Shown: positions 22,480 to 32,910, numbered from the stretch's first letter. The stretch is 64,000 bases of DNA from Saussurea involucrata (GCA_033807775.1 CM066325.1:22067301-22131300), one strand, 5' to 3'. Notes: generated by a model from the letters alone, not told the origin. Made by a program: numbers and translations.

Positions 22480-23702
22480 GGCCCTTGACAATCGTCACAC
22501 AAAATAAATGTGGCGAAATCATCACATATAGTTACGTTTAATATTTATAACCGTGACTACTGGTTACCTTTTGACCACACAAAATAATAAAAACCGTGGC
22601 TATAAACAACTGTGGCTTTTGGCCACGTTTTACATATTTTTGTGACTATATATACATTTTTTTTGGTCACTGAAAATTTGTCTTGATGTGGCCATATGTC
22701 AGTCTATGGCCACGGATAATAACCGTTACAATATAAAACCATGGTTTAGACAAAAACCATGGCTAACCCAATACTCATGACATATAGTTACACCTTATTT
22801 TTAGAAACGTGGCTATATGTTACCTTTTGGTCACACAAAATAATAGAAAGTCGTGGCTAATTCACGACATAAGATTACGCTTGCTCTATGGAATTATTGC
22901 TACCAGTTACCCTTTGGCCACAAAAAATATTAAAAACCATAGCCAAATTCATGACATATAGTTACGCTTTATTTTTAGAAATGTGGCTATAGGTTCCCTT
23001 TTGGTCACACAAAATAATAGCAAATCGTGGCTAATTCACGGCATACAGTTAGGCTTAATATGTGGAATTATGGCTACCAGTTACCCGTAACTTTGGTCAC
23101 AAAATAATAGCAAATTGTGGCTATAAGTTACATTTTCGTCACACAAAATAATAAAACAGTGATCAATTCAAGACATATAGTTACACATATTTCATATTAA
23201 TTGTGGCGAAATCATCGCATATAGTTATGTTTAATATTTATAACCGTGGCTATTGGTTACCTTTTGACCACACAAAATAATAAAAATCGTGGCTATAAAC
23301 AACTGTGGCTTTTGGCCACGTTTTACATATTTTTGTGGCTATATATACATTTCTTTTGGTCACGGAAAATTGGTTTCATGTGACCATATGTCAGTCTATG
23401 GCCACTGATAATAACTGTTACAATATAAAACCATGTTTTAGACAAAAAAACATGACTATATGTATGTTTATGGCCACGGTTTTTAGTCGTTACTTGTCAC
23501 GGAAAAAAAAACCGTGGCCTTAAAGAACCATTTAGTCACGGTTTTATCTAAACCATGACATTATGTTTAAACATTTTTTATAATGGTCACGGTTTTTTAG
23601 TTAAGCCGTGGCTAACCCAATACTCAAATTTTATTTATGACTTTTAGCCACGGTTCTAAACCCAACCGTGACTAACTCCAATTTTCAAAACCGTGGCAAA
23701 AT
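22480..23702. repeat. CACTA right subterminal repeats
   Basis: Dozens of copies of short motifs such as CCGTGGC, GTGGCTATA and TTTTGGTCACACAAAATAAT occur in both orientations. A segment around 22495-22740 is repeated at about 23205-23450. They mirror the left-arm motifs and are probably binding sites for the TNPA-like protein. Confidence 0.8.
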
Positions 23703-24107
23703 CCCATTTTTGTACTAGTGTTGGATTTATTAATTAAGAAAGTTATCTATTTTCATTTTCTTTTATTTCCGATTTGAAATCTTTTTATATAAGGAAGTTA
23801 TATTTTATTTTAATTTTTGAATATAACTTTCAATTTACTGCACCAATCTTGATGAACAATGGCGGTGGTGAGTTGGTGGTTGCACGCAGCCCATGATTCA
23901 TCTTTGTCAACACCAATTTGTTTTTGGGAATCATGATATTAAGGAGTTATCAAAACGAATCATGCACGTAAGAGTGGCTTTTCCTGTATCTCTCAACTCT
24001 TTCACTTCCATTTTCATATCCGATGCAGAAAAACTGTGTTTTCATATGAAATTAGTAATCCTTTTGTATGCCGATTGTTGATCTTAAACTTGTGTTCATC
24101 TTCGTTT

Positions 24108-24660
24108 ATTCCTCTCCGATTTCATCTTCGTTCATCGCCGGAGAAATGGGAGGTTGTTGGTTTGATGGATATTATGTTCATCGCCGATTTCATCTCCGTT
24201 CATCGTCGATTTCATCCTCGTTCATCGCCGGAGAAAAGGGAGGTTGGCGGTTTGATCGGTATTACGTTCATCGCCGATTTCATCTTCGTTCATCGTCGAT
24301 TCCATCTCCGTTCATCGCCGATCCCATCTCCGTTCATCGCCGATCCCATCTCCGTTCATCGCTGATTTATATCTTTGTTCATCGCCGAAGAGAAGGGAGG
24401 TCGTCGGTTTTAGGGTATTCCGTTCATCGCCGATTTCATCTTCGTTCATTGTCGATTTCATCTCTCCGATTTCATCGCCGATCCCATCTCCGTTCATCGT
24501 TGATTTATATCTCTGTTCATCGCCGGAGAGAAGGGAGGTCATCATGGGTAATTCGTTCATCGTCGATTTCATCTTCATTCATTGCCGATTTCATCTCCGT
24601 CGATTTCATATGCGTTCGTCTTCGTTCATCGCTGGAGAAAAGAGAGGTCGGCGGTGGACT
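24108..24660. repeat. TTCATCGCCGATTTCATC minisatellite
   Basis: Units of about 18-22 bases (GTTCATCGCCGATTTCATCT and variants) repeat across this stretch. They create a 225-residue frame of reiterated HRRFHLRSS-like peptides, which is not called as a gene. Confidence 0.85.
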
Positions 24661-24936
24661 TTCTTGGAGGGGCGGCGGATGGTGTATGAAACTGATGAAA
24701 GAAATAGTTGCTGAATATTTCATGGGATTTGATCTCGTTTCCTAAATTATGTTGTGATACAAAAGTACGAGATTGCCCTTTCATCATTTTCCTTTTAATA
24801 TAAAAAATTATTTCATTAATACCATAAATACACCAAATCAATCATGGCCATCGATTGTTTTCATACATGGTTTAAAACGGGGTTTGATAGTTTGTAATTT
24901 AAGAGTGGTTTTCAAATGAAACCACCTCTATCAAAA

Positions 24937-25073
24937 TTTTCGGTAATAGCCTGTTAAACCCAGAAAGCCTCTCAACCCCTTGACAGCAGTGGGTTGTGGC
25001 CAGCTCAACATGCTGTCACTCTTGCTTTTACCTGCTGATACCCCTTCACTGCTCACCACATGCCTGAAATACT

Positions 25074-25075
<2 letters not shown>
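24937..25075 (-). pseudogene. Ty3-gypsy reverse transcriptase fragment
   Basis: The minus strand encodes EYFRHVVSSEGVSAG...MLSWPQPTAVKGLRGF then LGLTGYYRKF. This is the conserved segment between RT and RNase H of Ty3-gypsy pol. Only about 45 codons remain. It stops abruptly at 24937, close to the end of the inverted-repeat element, and on the other side at a TA microsatellite (25079-25123). Confidence 0.85.
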
Positions 25076-25123
<48 letters not shown>

Positions 25124-25129
25124 TTTATT

Positions 25130-26380
25130 TCATAACTAGCCATCTAGTTGGAAAGTGTTCATTTCTTCATCAAACCCTTCATATGAACATCATAATCATA
25201 GTTTCCCAAAATGCATTAAGATTTCAACATAATCATATTTTCTACATATACAATGTCAACCCATACTTGAAACATCAAAAGACATGAAATCCTCAAATTT
25301 CCCAATTTTGACCTAAAATGGTCCAAACCCACAAAACATGAAATAATACATCATTTTAACATGTATATAGTTTTATAAAAGTATATGATGAACTCGCCAT
25401 GCTAGGTTTTGATGAAAACTTTGAAATCACAAAACCCTTAAAAAGATGGTTGAGAACTTGGATCTAGATCTAGCCTTGAATCCTTAGCTATGAATAATGA
25501 TTATCTCTTGGAAAAGGTTGGGGAAGTGCCTTAAATGCTTCCTTGGTCGACTTTAATGAGGGAAGAAACAACAAAATCGGAGTAGAAAAGGTGTAAGATG
25601 AGAAATGAGTTGAATCTCCAAAAATCGGGCATTTAAGTGTAGGCCAGGCACTTAGGTGGTTTGCCCCGTGGCCTCAAGCAGTGGCGGATCCAAGATTTTT
25701 ATATAGTGGGGTCACTTTAAGGTAAATTATGCCCGTAAAGCCGTCCGATGTGTTTTGAGCCTATTCTCACCGTTTCGATGGATTTTTAAAGTTTTTTGAT
25801 TGATTTCGATGGATTTTTAAGTTTTTTTGGCTATTTCGAGAGACTTTTTCGGGGTTTTCTTGTTGATTCTGAGAGTTTTTTGGTGTTTTAGTTGATTTCA
25901 ATGTACTTTTTTGGTTCGTGGGACACAGTTGAAAAATTAATAGGGGGAAACTATGATAAAAAGTTAAGAAAAATGTTTTTAACCTAGAAAAATAAAGAAA
26001 AACAAAATTTCACTGGGGGATGGGACCCCACCTTTTACAAGGTGGATCCGCCCCTGGCCTCAAACAGTGAAGCAAATTACCGCGCGTGTCACAAACCCAA
26101 CTCAATAGAGAGTTAGGCGGTTTGGCCCTGGCCTCAAGCCGCGAAGCAAACCTCTCAAGTTTCCATGTTCTTATCTCACTTGATTTTCGGTTTTGCTCGC
26201 GAGGTTTTCCACTAAAACTTTACTAAAACCCAATCTTATTAAAAACACATGTTTCAACTCAAATATGAAAGATTTAAACAAGAAAGATATGGGTAAAAGT
26301 TCCAAGTGTTGAATGTATAACCCCATTTGTCTATTTGCGTGAAATTTGTTGGCCATTTAAATTTTTTGTATGATTACTTT
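25130..26380 (-). repeat. Gypsy LTR-like remnant, reverse orientation
   Basis: The minus strand of about 25440-26150 matches the plus strand of about 46190-46560 in a series of blocks: GACACGCGCGGT, CATTTAAGGCACTT and CATTCATAGCTAAGGA. It lies upstream, in its own orientation, of the gypsy RT fragment at 24937-25075, so it is plausibly the 5' LTR of that dead element. It is interrupted by a 377-bp element at 25678-26054. Confidence 0.55.
25678..26054. mobile_element. Short Mutator-type MITE
   Basis: A 9-bp duplication TGGCCTCAA (25669-25677 and 26055-26063) flanks ends GCAGTGGCGGATCCA and, inverted, GGGGCGGATCCACC. Nine-base duplications are typical of Mutator-like elements. There is no coding capacity. 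Confidence 0.8.
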
Positions 26381-26387
26381 TTTAAAT

Positions 26388-26780
26388 GGGAAATTAATTA
26401 AAATACCCAAAGTTTGACCAACTGTTACCAAAATACCCAAAAAAAATTCATTTTGCAAAAATACCCGCGATGGATCCCGCGATCGCGGGCTAGGGCTGAC
26501 GTGGCACGTATTTTGGCCCCAAATGCCCCGCGAAGCCCCTCAACTTTGGCCGCGGTGCACTTTTGGTCCCTGCCCGCGATCGCAGCCCGCGATGGACCAA
26601 AATTTACACTTTTGGTCCCTGAAAATTTACACTTTTGGTCCCTGGAAATTTACACTTTCAGCCCCTGTACTTAGACGAATCTTGCATGCTTTTACTGTTT
26701 TTTTCCACAATTATTGTACTTTGAAGACCGATTTGTGGTTGAAATTCATTTGCATGTTTGAGATTTCATCCATAAATATC
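26388..26780 (+). repeat. Left terminal inverted repeat of the MULE
   Basis: This contains GC-rich palindromes (CCCGCGATCGCGGG at about 26474 and a partial second copy near 26575) and repeated TTTGGTCCCTG motifs. Similarity to the right repeat continues to about 26780 (TTTTTCCACAATTATTG, GACCGATTTGTGGTTGAAAT). It probably holds the promoter of the coiled-coil gene. Confidence 0.85.
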
Positions 26781-26886
26781 AGTAGTATGCAATTCACAAT
26801 TCACACTTCCTCTTGCTTTCTTTCTTGATTTCTCTCTTGCTTTCTTTCTTTGAATTGATTTCTCTCTTCTCTCATTTCATCCACAA

Positions 26887-27210
26887 ATGGCATCGTCATC
26901 AAACCCTAAGTCTACTCCTGAAAAAATGCCACCTCAAATCGAGGTCGCCATAGCAAAAAAGGAAAAGGAGATAGATGAACTAACAGAAGAGTGGAAAAAA
27001 ATGATGGACAGGAAGGCAGTCCATTTGAGAAAGATCGAAAAGGAAGACAGGGAGATCAAAAGGATGAAAGGGGATATAAAAGCTCGGGAGGCTCGTGTTC
27101 GTCGAGAACAAGAAGCAATTCACCATATTCTGCAAGACTTCGCAATTATTCAAGCGAAGGTAAACGAGAAGCAAGCTTGGATTGATGAAACTAAATCAAT
27201 TTTTAAGTAG
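26887..27210 (+). CDS. MULE-borne coiled-coil protein, candidate accessory (MURB-position) protein
   Basis: An open frame of 107 residues starts about 110 bases inside the left terminal repeat. It is almost wholly charged: after a short Ser/Pro leader (MASSSNPKSTPEKMPPQIEV) there is a long heptad-rich helix (EKEIDELTEEWKKMMDRKAV ... REIKRMKGDIKAREARVRRE) ending in DETKSIFK. No enzyme motif is seen. A homologous frame of similar length occurs beside another MULE end at 63687-64000, aligning at PP/TP, AI/SI, the Trp about 14 residues later and the final EK..I....F. It converges on the transposase gene, the place mudrB holds in MuDR, but I see no sequence similarity to MURB. A captured host exon is the alternative. 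Confidence 0.65.
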   Translation: MASSSNPKSTPEKMPPQIEVAIAKKEKEIDELTEEWKKMMDRKAVHLRKIEKEDREIKRMKGDIKAREARVRREQEAIHHILQDFAIIQAKVNEKQAWIDETKSIFK

Positions 27211-27432
27211 GTGGTGGTTATATTTTTTTTTGTTTTGTATTTTTTTACTGTGTTGTTGTTTGTATTTTTTTTACTGTGTTGTTGTTTTGTATTTTTTGTT
27301 GTTGTTAATTTCTCTGAAAAGAAGTTTTTAAGCTGCTGAACCACGGTTAGGTTGGATACATCATGCAAGGTCAAGTCAGAGGTTACCTCATTCATGGGTC
27401 TACTCCTCTTGTAGAATATATGACAACCCTCA

Positions 27433-27628
27433 ACTCATTTGCTAAAGTGTGTGTGGGTTGTGGTACACAATGGCCATACGTGGTTGCAAAAGCAGAAGCT
27501 GTTGAAGAAGGGTCAGAAAGATTGAAGTCAACTCATTTGCTAAAGTGTGTGCGGGTTGTGGTACACAATGGCCATACGTGGTTGCAAAAGCAGAAGCCGT
27601 TGAAGAAGGGTCAGAAAGATTGAAGATG
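27433..27628 (+). repeat. 98-bp tandem duplication
   Basis: Two copies of a 98-bp unit (27433-27530 and 27531-27628) differ at only a few positions. The first copy reads VCVGCGTQWPYVVAKAEAVE in one frame, which has a CxxC pair. Because 98 is not a multiple of three, the second copy is read in another frame. It may be a captured exon piece; no family was recognised. Confidence 0.85.
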
Positions 27629-27648
27629 AAGAGCTTGTTGGATGGAAT

Positions 27649-28249
27649 ACAAACTAGCTGTGTTATCAATGTTCATTTAGAAGCATATGTATGTGTGTGT
27701 ATATATATAATATGAAATGGGGTTTTGACAAGTTGGTATCACTGGACTCATTTAAGAATTGTGAAAATGGGTATTTGACGAATGATGATTCATGTGTGTT
27801 TGGAGCTGAAGTGTTTTAAACACACATGAATCATCATTCGCCAAATACCCATTTTCACAATTCTTAAATGAGTCCAGTGATACCAACTTGTCAAAACCCC
27901 ATTTATAAACAATTCTACCTTCTCCTATTGCCATTCACGATATCTATAAACACATTCAAATAATAATAATTTAAAACGATTTAATGAATTAGTTAATATA
28001 TGATTATTATGTTAATGCGATAGGAGTGTAAAACAAAATTGAAAAAAAAATATGAGATGTACCATAAATTAAATAATTAACTATAATGGTGTAATTTGTT
28101 AAAATTAAAACGTATCTAATATGAATATATAAACAGACATGTGTACTCAGAGTTAACATTCACTGCCATGGATGCAAGAACAAGGTCAAGAAAATACTAA
28201 GAAAAATTGAAGGTCTCCTATTTTCTTTATGTGTGTAAATATATAATAC

Positions 28250-28295
<46 letters not shown>

Positions 28296-28349
28296 TTTAC
28301 AAACTAGCTGTGTTATCAATGTTCATTTAGAAGCATATGTATGTGTGTA
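27649..28349 (+). repeat. 51-bp direct repeats flanking a 0.6 kb segment
   Basis: TACAAACTAGCTGTGTTATC and the following 31 bases at 27649-27699 recur almost unchanged at 28299-28349. The segment between holds the 87-bp hairpin and a TA microsatellite (about 28254-28292). The transposase stop codon lies just right of the second copy. Confidence 0.85.
27715..27904. repeat. Near-perfect 87-bp inverted repeat (hairpin)
   Basis: Arms 27715-27801 and 27818-27904 are inverted copies with about one mismatch and a 16-base loop. The hairpin lies between the 3' ends of the two convergent MULE genes, so read-through from either gene would place it in RNA. No miRNA is claimed; the arms are longer than most plant miRNA foldbacks and closer to an siRNA-type hairpin. 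Confidence 0.92.
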
Positions 28350-28359
28350 TATATATCAT

Positions 28360-30858
28360 TTACAAATCAGTGTTTAGATCAACAGTATCATATGGGTTTG
28401 TTCCATATGGTTCAAGCTGTGACGGGCCCGGGGTGTGACTGACAGAATGTCTCCTTGGCACGGTTGAAGGGGCGGGATTTGGACACTCTCCACGAGTGTG
28501 TCCTACGCATTGGCACCGAGTACATCTTCGTTGTATCGAACTTTCACCACGTGATGGACGTCGGTCGTTCTTTCTCGGTCTCCCGGCCCTGTTCTTATCC
28601 ATTAAAGGTGGATAGCATGGTGGAAGCGGGTCGAGTGGATACACCCATGCTGCAGGGGGTCCAGCTGGGTTTATTACCTCCACGTATGTTTTCCGGTAAT
28701 ATTCGGACGTGAATAAAGGTACAGCCAAGTCGCTGCAATCTGTACGACCCATATATGTTGCTGCAGCGATGGCATGGCCGCACGGTAACCCAGATTTATC
28801 CCATTCGCGACACGAACAAAGGTGGTCTTCCATATTCACAATCGCGTTAATATAGTCATCATGCACCTCGTACTTCCCATACCCGATTGCTCTTACCGGC
28901 CATGTCGCCGCACGACGCGCCCTGTACTGAACGATATTCTCCGCCGTTGGTGCGAGTGCATTTTGTATCTTAGCTCCTTTTAGGCGTCGAATTTGGTACC
29001 ACTCTTGTTGAAAGGCCCGAAAGTAGTCCATAAGATTAACAATCGGACATCTACGCGCAAAACGGGAGAGTGCATTCATAGACTCTGCACTATTCGAGGT
29101 CAGAATGTCATACCGTTGTCCAGGAAAATGGGCCGCGGACCACCTCTCCGGTCCAGCATCGTCAAAGACTTTGGCTGCTTCCTTGACACTGTATCGTAGC
29201 ATATTCATGTACTTGTTAAACTCCCGATCCGTATATGCTCTGCATGCCTCCCAATAGACATCCTTGTAGGTGGTAATACGTTTGTCCTTGGATTTGGCGT
29301 TCATCTCCAAATGTCGACAGCATATGGCGTGAGGGGCGTTTGGGTACATGGCAGAGATTGCGGCGCTTATGGAAGGAGCCCTGTCAGACATAAACACCAA
29401 CCCTTGCGGGTCTCCGATAGCTTGTCTCAACATGGACAGAAACCAAGTCCACTCGTCCCCGGTTTCGGACTTGCCTACGCCGAAAGCTACTGGAACGATG
29501 GAGTTATCCCCGTCCATGGCAACCGCCAGGAACATCATACCCAAGTAACGACCCTTTAAATGGGTTGCGTCTATTATCAGGACACGACGTAGATTTTCCA
29601 GAAATGTGCGGATCTGCAAAAACATAGGTTAAAATGTTATAGTTTATAATGTGTAAATGTTATAGTTTATAATGTGTAAACATATGACGTGTTAAAATAC
29701 GTACTGCAGGTCCAAGGGCCACGAAGCACATTTCAAACCGTCCACGTGAATCGGTCCGTAGCTGCGTGACAGTACCAGGGTTCTGCAGCTGCAAATTATA
29801 TAAATATGTCGGGAGTCGTTCATACGACTCCTCGAACGTGCCTCTCACCATAAACAGTGCATGGCAGCGCGCACGCCACGCTTGGTGGTAATCAATCGTG
29901 ACGCCGAACTGCCGGTGAACGTCGTGGACGATGTCCTTTGGACGCAATGACCTGCTAACATCAAGAAAATTGTTTTTCAGGATCGCACCCAAAGTCTTTT
30001 TGCCGGCTTGTTTGTGGTGGGGATTAAGTTGCGTCCTCGTACAAGTGTGTACGTCGTGCAACTTTCTAATCATTATCGCCCCTCCTTTGGGACCCGTGTG
30101 AATCGCGTACAACCTCCACTCACACTTTTCTCTAGCACATTCAACTACGTATTTGATTTTGTCAGATGCCCGCACGCGACTTTGGAAACCCTCTTCCAAG
30201 AACTTGAGTCCGATCTGACTTGCTAAGAGATCCTTCGAATCGAATATCTGACCTGCTGTTAAACTTTCGCTACGAATATAAGGTGTAGGTTCGTAGCTTT
30301 GTGTCTGGGTATGGGAGTCTGGAAGAATAGGGGGCATATCAAAAAAGTCATTTGTCTGACTACATGATTTTCTACTAGGGGTATATTCTTCGTGATCATC
30401 ATTATCGGTGTCTGATCTGTCTATTTCAGAATTACCCGTTCTGAAAACGTGGGTTTCGTCATCAGCAACTCCAGCAGTACGCCATTCTTGTGGTTGTGGT
30501 GATGGTGGTGGTGGTTGTTGTTGTTGAGAATCAGGCTGCTCTATTTGGAGGTCTTCGTCGTCGTCACCGTCGTCGTCACCGTCGTCGTCACCGTCGGATA
30601 CGCCGGGATACACAAAGAGTAATGGGGGTCTTTCTGAATCGACTGCAAGGTGCAGAAAAGTAGAGATATCCCCATCGTTGGATAAATCCACAAATGACCC
30701 ATCGCCATTTTTAAACACTAACTTGCAAATATCAGAATAGTTGATTCCACATTTTTGCATGGCGTATGCAACAAACTTCTGATAAGTATAGTTTACTGAC
30801 ACTTTTACACCATGCTTAGATTTATAAGCAAAATTCCACTCATTGTTATCTTGCACCC
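28360..30858 (-). pseudogene. MULE transposase (MURA-type), main part
   Basis: Two exons, 29705-30858 and 28360-29613, are joined in phase across a 91-bp GT-AG intron. In order they encode a PB1-like N-terminal domain (VKVSVNYTYQKFVAYAMQKC), an acidic Asp/Gln/Pro-rich linker, a MuDR domain (about residues 215-270 of the 819-residue reconstructed frame), the MULE catalytic domain (VLIIDATHLKGRYLG with Asp417; VFMSDRAP with Asp479), a SWIM zinc finger (CSCREW...LPCGHA) and a CCHC knuckle (CTRCQCVGHTRGEC). The frame is open throughout. The ATG and first codons lie at 42811-42867, beyond the Sirevirus element inserted at 30859. In its present state the gene cannot make its normal N-terminus. Confidence 0.92.
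30854..30858. other. Target duplication CACCC, left copy
   Basis: CACCC precedes the left LTR and is matched at 42811-42815 after the right LTR. It marks the Sirevirus insertion point within the codons of ...GEWVQDNNEW... of the MULE transposase. Confidence 0.95.
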
Positions 30859-31555
30859 TGTTGGGTCACTTAGATTTGAAGATGACCTCAGTCTCTCATT
30901 TTCACAGTTCATACTTAGAATAATTTTTAGGTTCTTTACAAGCAGTTTAATTGTATAAAAATGTTCGGTAAAGTCGAAGATCAACCGAAGAAACAAAGTA
31001 GAAGTATATCTTCAAAGCGGATTGAAGATAGACTTCTCAACCAAAGATTAAGCTGCTACTTGAAGACTTTTCCTAAAGTCTTAGCCAGGTCACTTGAAGA
31101 TTTTGAAGAAGATGAAATGTGAGGCAAGATTTTGAAGAAGCAAAATTTTGAAGAAGATGAAATGTCAGGCAAGATTTTGAAGAAGCAAAATTTTGAAGAA
31201 GATAACATGTATCCTTGAAGACCATATCTTCGGCAAGATCTTTGAAGAAGATAACATGTTAGGCAAATTCCTTGAAGACATGTTAGGAACATCTTCGGCA
31301 AAGAAATTTTAGCAGGTATATTAACTTTATCTGCAGAATATATTCAGGATATCTTGCATTGACAGAGACATCATCCTAAGATCAGAAAAAGGTTCTTTGG
31401 ACTTCTTATCTTCTTCAAGAAACATCAGCTTCAACAAGCAGGTCAACGCTTGAAGACAAAAGTGAAAAGACAAAATCACTTTTCAGAAGACTGCTTCCGT
31501 TCTGCCTTCCAAGCCCTCCTTGACAAGTGTCCATTGCATTTATTGCATGAGGCAC

Positions 31556-31564
31556 TATAAAAGG
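31556..31564 (+). promoter_or_regulatory. LTR TATA box
   Basis: TATAAAAGG lies about 540 bases before the primer-binding region, in the middle of the LTR. The same box occurs in the 3' LTR at 42484-42492. Confidence 0.7.
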
Positions 31565-31783
31565 AGATCATCTTCATCCTTGCAACTCACCAGTTTTCAA
31601 ACTCTCTCAAGCTTTCAAGTGCTGGCGCATTACTCTCTCTCAGAAGTTCATTTGTTTTCTAAGTGTTTTACAACTGTTCTTATTCTCTGTGTGACTTTGT
31701 GTTAGATTGTTTAAGCAGATTTTATCTGTTTTTGTTCCGCAACAATCTTTAAATTTTCTATGTGTAATTCTTGATTTTAAATC

Positions 31784-31789
31784 AATAAA
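31784..31789 (+). terminator. LTR polyadenylation signal
   Basis: AATAAA occurs about 230 bases after the TATA box and about 100 before the end of the LTR. It is repeated in the 3' LTR at 42712-42717, where it would end the element transcript. Confidence 0.55.
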
Positions 31790-31884
31790 GAATTAATTAA
31801 GTGAAAAAATTTTGTGTATTGTATTCAACCCCCCCTTCTACAATACTTGTTTACCATTGCTATTCCATAGCTGGGACCAACAAG

Positions 31885-31899
31885 TGGTATCAGAGCAGG
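31885..31899 (+). other. Primer-binding site of the Sirevirus element
   Basis: TGGTATCAGAGCAGG, complementary to the 3' end of initiator tRNA-Met, begins two bases after the LTR end. Confidence 0.92.
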
Positions 31900-31933
31900 T
31901 CAGTTTAATCTAATAAACTTGATATGATCTGCA

Positions 31934-32896
31934 ATGGCTTCATCTTCTACCTTGAACAATGTTTCTTCTCAAAACTCTACTGCTAATGCTGGATCATACG
32001 ACAATGGCTCCATAGCCAAACCACCAAAGTTTAACCCCAATAACTTCTCTTTGTGGAAAAGTCGTATGATGCTCTTTCTAGAAGGAGTTGACAACAGATA
32101 TCCTACTATACTCCATGAAGGACCTATTGTCCCAAGAGTTTGGGATCGTTATAATGCCAAAAATAAAGATGAGGATGGTGATGATTCTTCTTCTGACGAG
32201 GAAGAACGAACACCAGCTACTGGGAGATACATTGTAAAGTACCCCAGTAAGTACATTGATGAAGACAAGCGTCTTGTAGCTCTTGACACTAAAGTCAGAG
32301 CCATCATTGCCCTCTCTTTGCCTGATGAAGTTTATCACTCTCTTGTAAACTTTTCTACTGCTAAAGAAATGTGGTCTACTCTGTGTGTTCTTTATGAAGG
32401 AACTTCTGAAGTGAAAAAGAGCAGAAAAATCGCTCTTGTTAGAAAATATGAACTGTTTGCTCATGAAAAAGGAGAATCGCTTTCTGACTACTATAACCGT
32501 TTTAACAGCCTGCTTAATGATCTTAAGCTGTTGGGTCGCATTTATGACAATGAGGAAGTCTTATGCAAATTTATGGACTGTCTTCCTGAGTTCTGGGAAA
32601 ACATCTGCACATGCATTAAGACAACCAAGGATCTTGATCATATGCCTCTCACAGCTCTTTATGGTACTATCTTTAACTTTGAGCAAACCAAGCTCCAAAG
32701 GAAGTCTGTCATTAAAGATATCAAAAGCTCTTCCCTAGCTCTTGTAAGTGACTCTTCCAAAAGATCTGTGTGCATTCCTAGAATTACATATCCCTCTGAT
32801 TCTGACCATGATAGTCAGGAAGATACCAATGATCATTCGGAGGCATATCTTAGTGATGCTGATGATGAAGGTGAGGAAACCCCGTTGACCAACTGA
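31934..32896 (+). CDS. Sirevirus gag, N-terminal part
   Basis: A 320-residue frame starting MASSSTLNNVSSQ contains the copia gag core: KPPKFNPNNFSLWKSRMMLF, SLPDEVYHSLV, AKEMWSTL and the DYYNRFNSLLNDLKLLG region. It ends with an acidic tail and TGA. The zinc-knuckle part follows in another frame 15 bases later, so a frameshift or recoding separates them. Confidence 0.88.
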   Translation: MASSSTLNNVSSQNSTANAGSYDNGSIAKPPKFNPNNFSLWKSRMMLFLEGVDNRYPTILHEGPIVPRVWDRYNAKNKDEDGDDSSSDEEERTPATGRYIVKYPSKYIDEDKRLVALDTKVRAIIALSLPDEVYHSLVNFSTAKEMWSTLCVLYEGTSEVKKSRKIALVRKYELFAHEKGESLSDYYNRFNSLLNDLKLLGRIYDNEEVLCKFMDCLPEFWENICTCIKTTKDLDHMPLTALYGTIFNFEQTKLQRKSVIKDIKSSSLALVSDSSKRSVCIPRITYPSDSDHDSQEDTNDHSEAYLSDADDEGEETPLTN

Positions 32897-32910
32897 TAGA
32901 TGGCATAGCC

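Larger units (their letters stand above)
14146..23720. mobile_element. CACTA (En/Spm-type) transposon
   Basis: The ends are CACTAGTACAAAAATGGG and its perfect inverse (23703-23720), with the 3-bp duplication TTG on both sides (14143-14145 and 23721-23723). Length is 9575 bp. Subterminal regions are filled with CCGTGGC/GCCACGG motifs, as expected for TNPA-type binding sites. A TNPA-like gene is present on the minus strand. The large catalytic transposase (TNPD, Transposase_21) is absent, so the element is probably non-autonomous for cleavage. Confidence 0.95.
14026..24922. mobile_element. Older inverted-repeat element split by the CACTA insertion
   Basis: At 14026 the sequence TTTGAAAACCACTC followed by ATTTTACAAACT is matched, inverted, at about 24885-24922. 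The CACTA element at 14146-23720 lies between them with its own TTG duplication, so it inserted into this element. The right remainder holds the 24108-24660 minisatellite. No gene of its own was recognised. Confidence 0.55.
30859..31882 (+). repeat. 5' LTR of the Sirevirus element
   Basis: It runs from TGTTGGGTCAC to GGGACCAACA. It contains repeats of AAGATTTTGAAGAAG and CTTCGGCAAGA in the U3 part, a TATA box and a polyadenylation signal. Confidence 0.97.

Noticed and set aside
24068..24745. 225-residue open frame on the plus strand
   Set aside because: It is produced by the TTCATCGCCGATTTC minisatellite; the peptide is a run of near-identical repeats and other frames are open as well.
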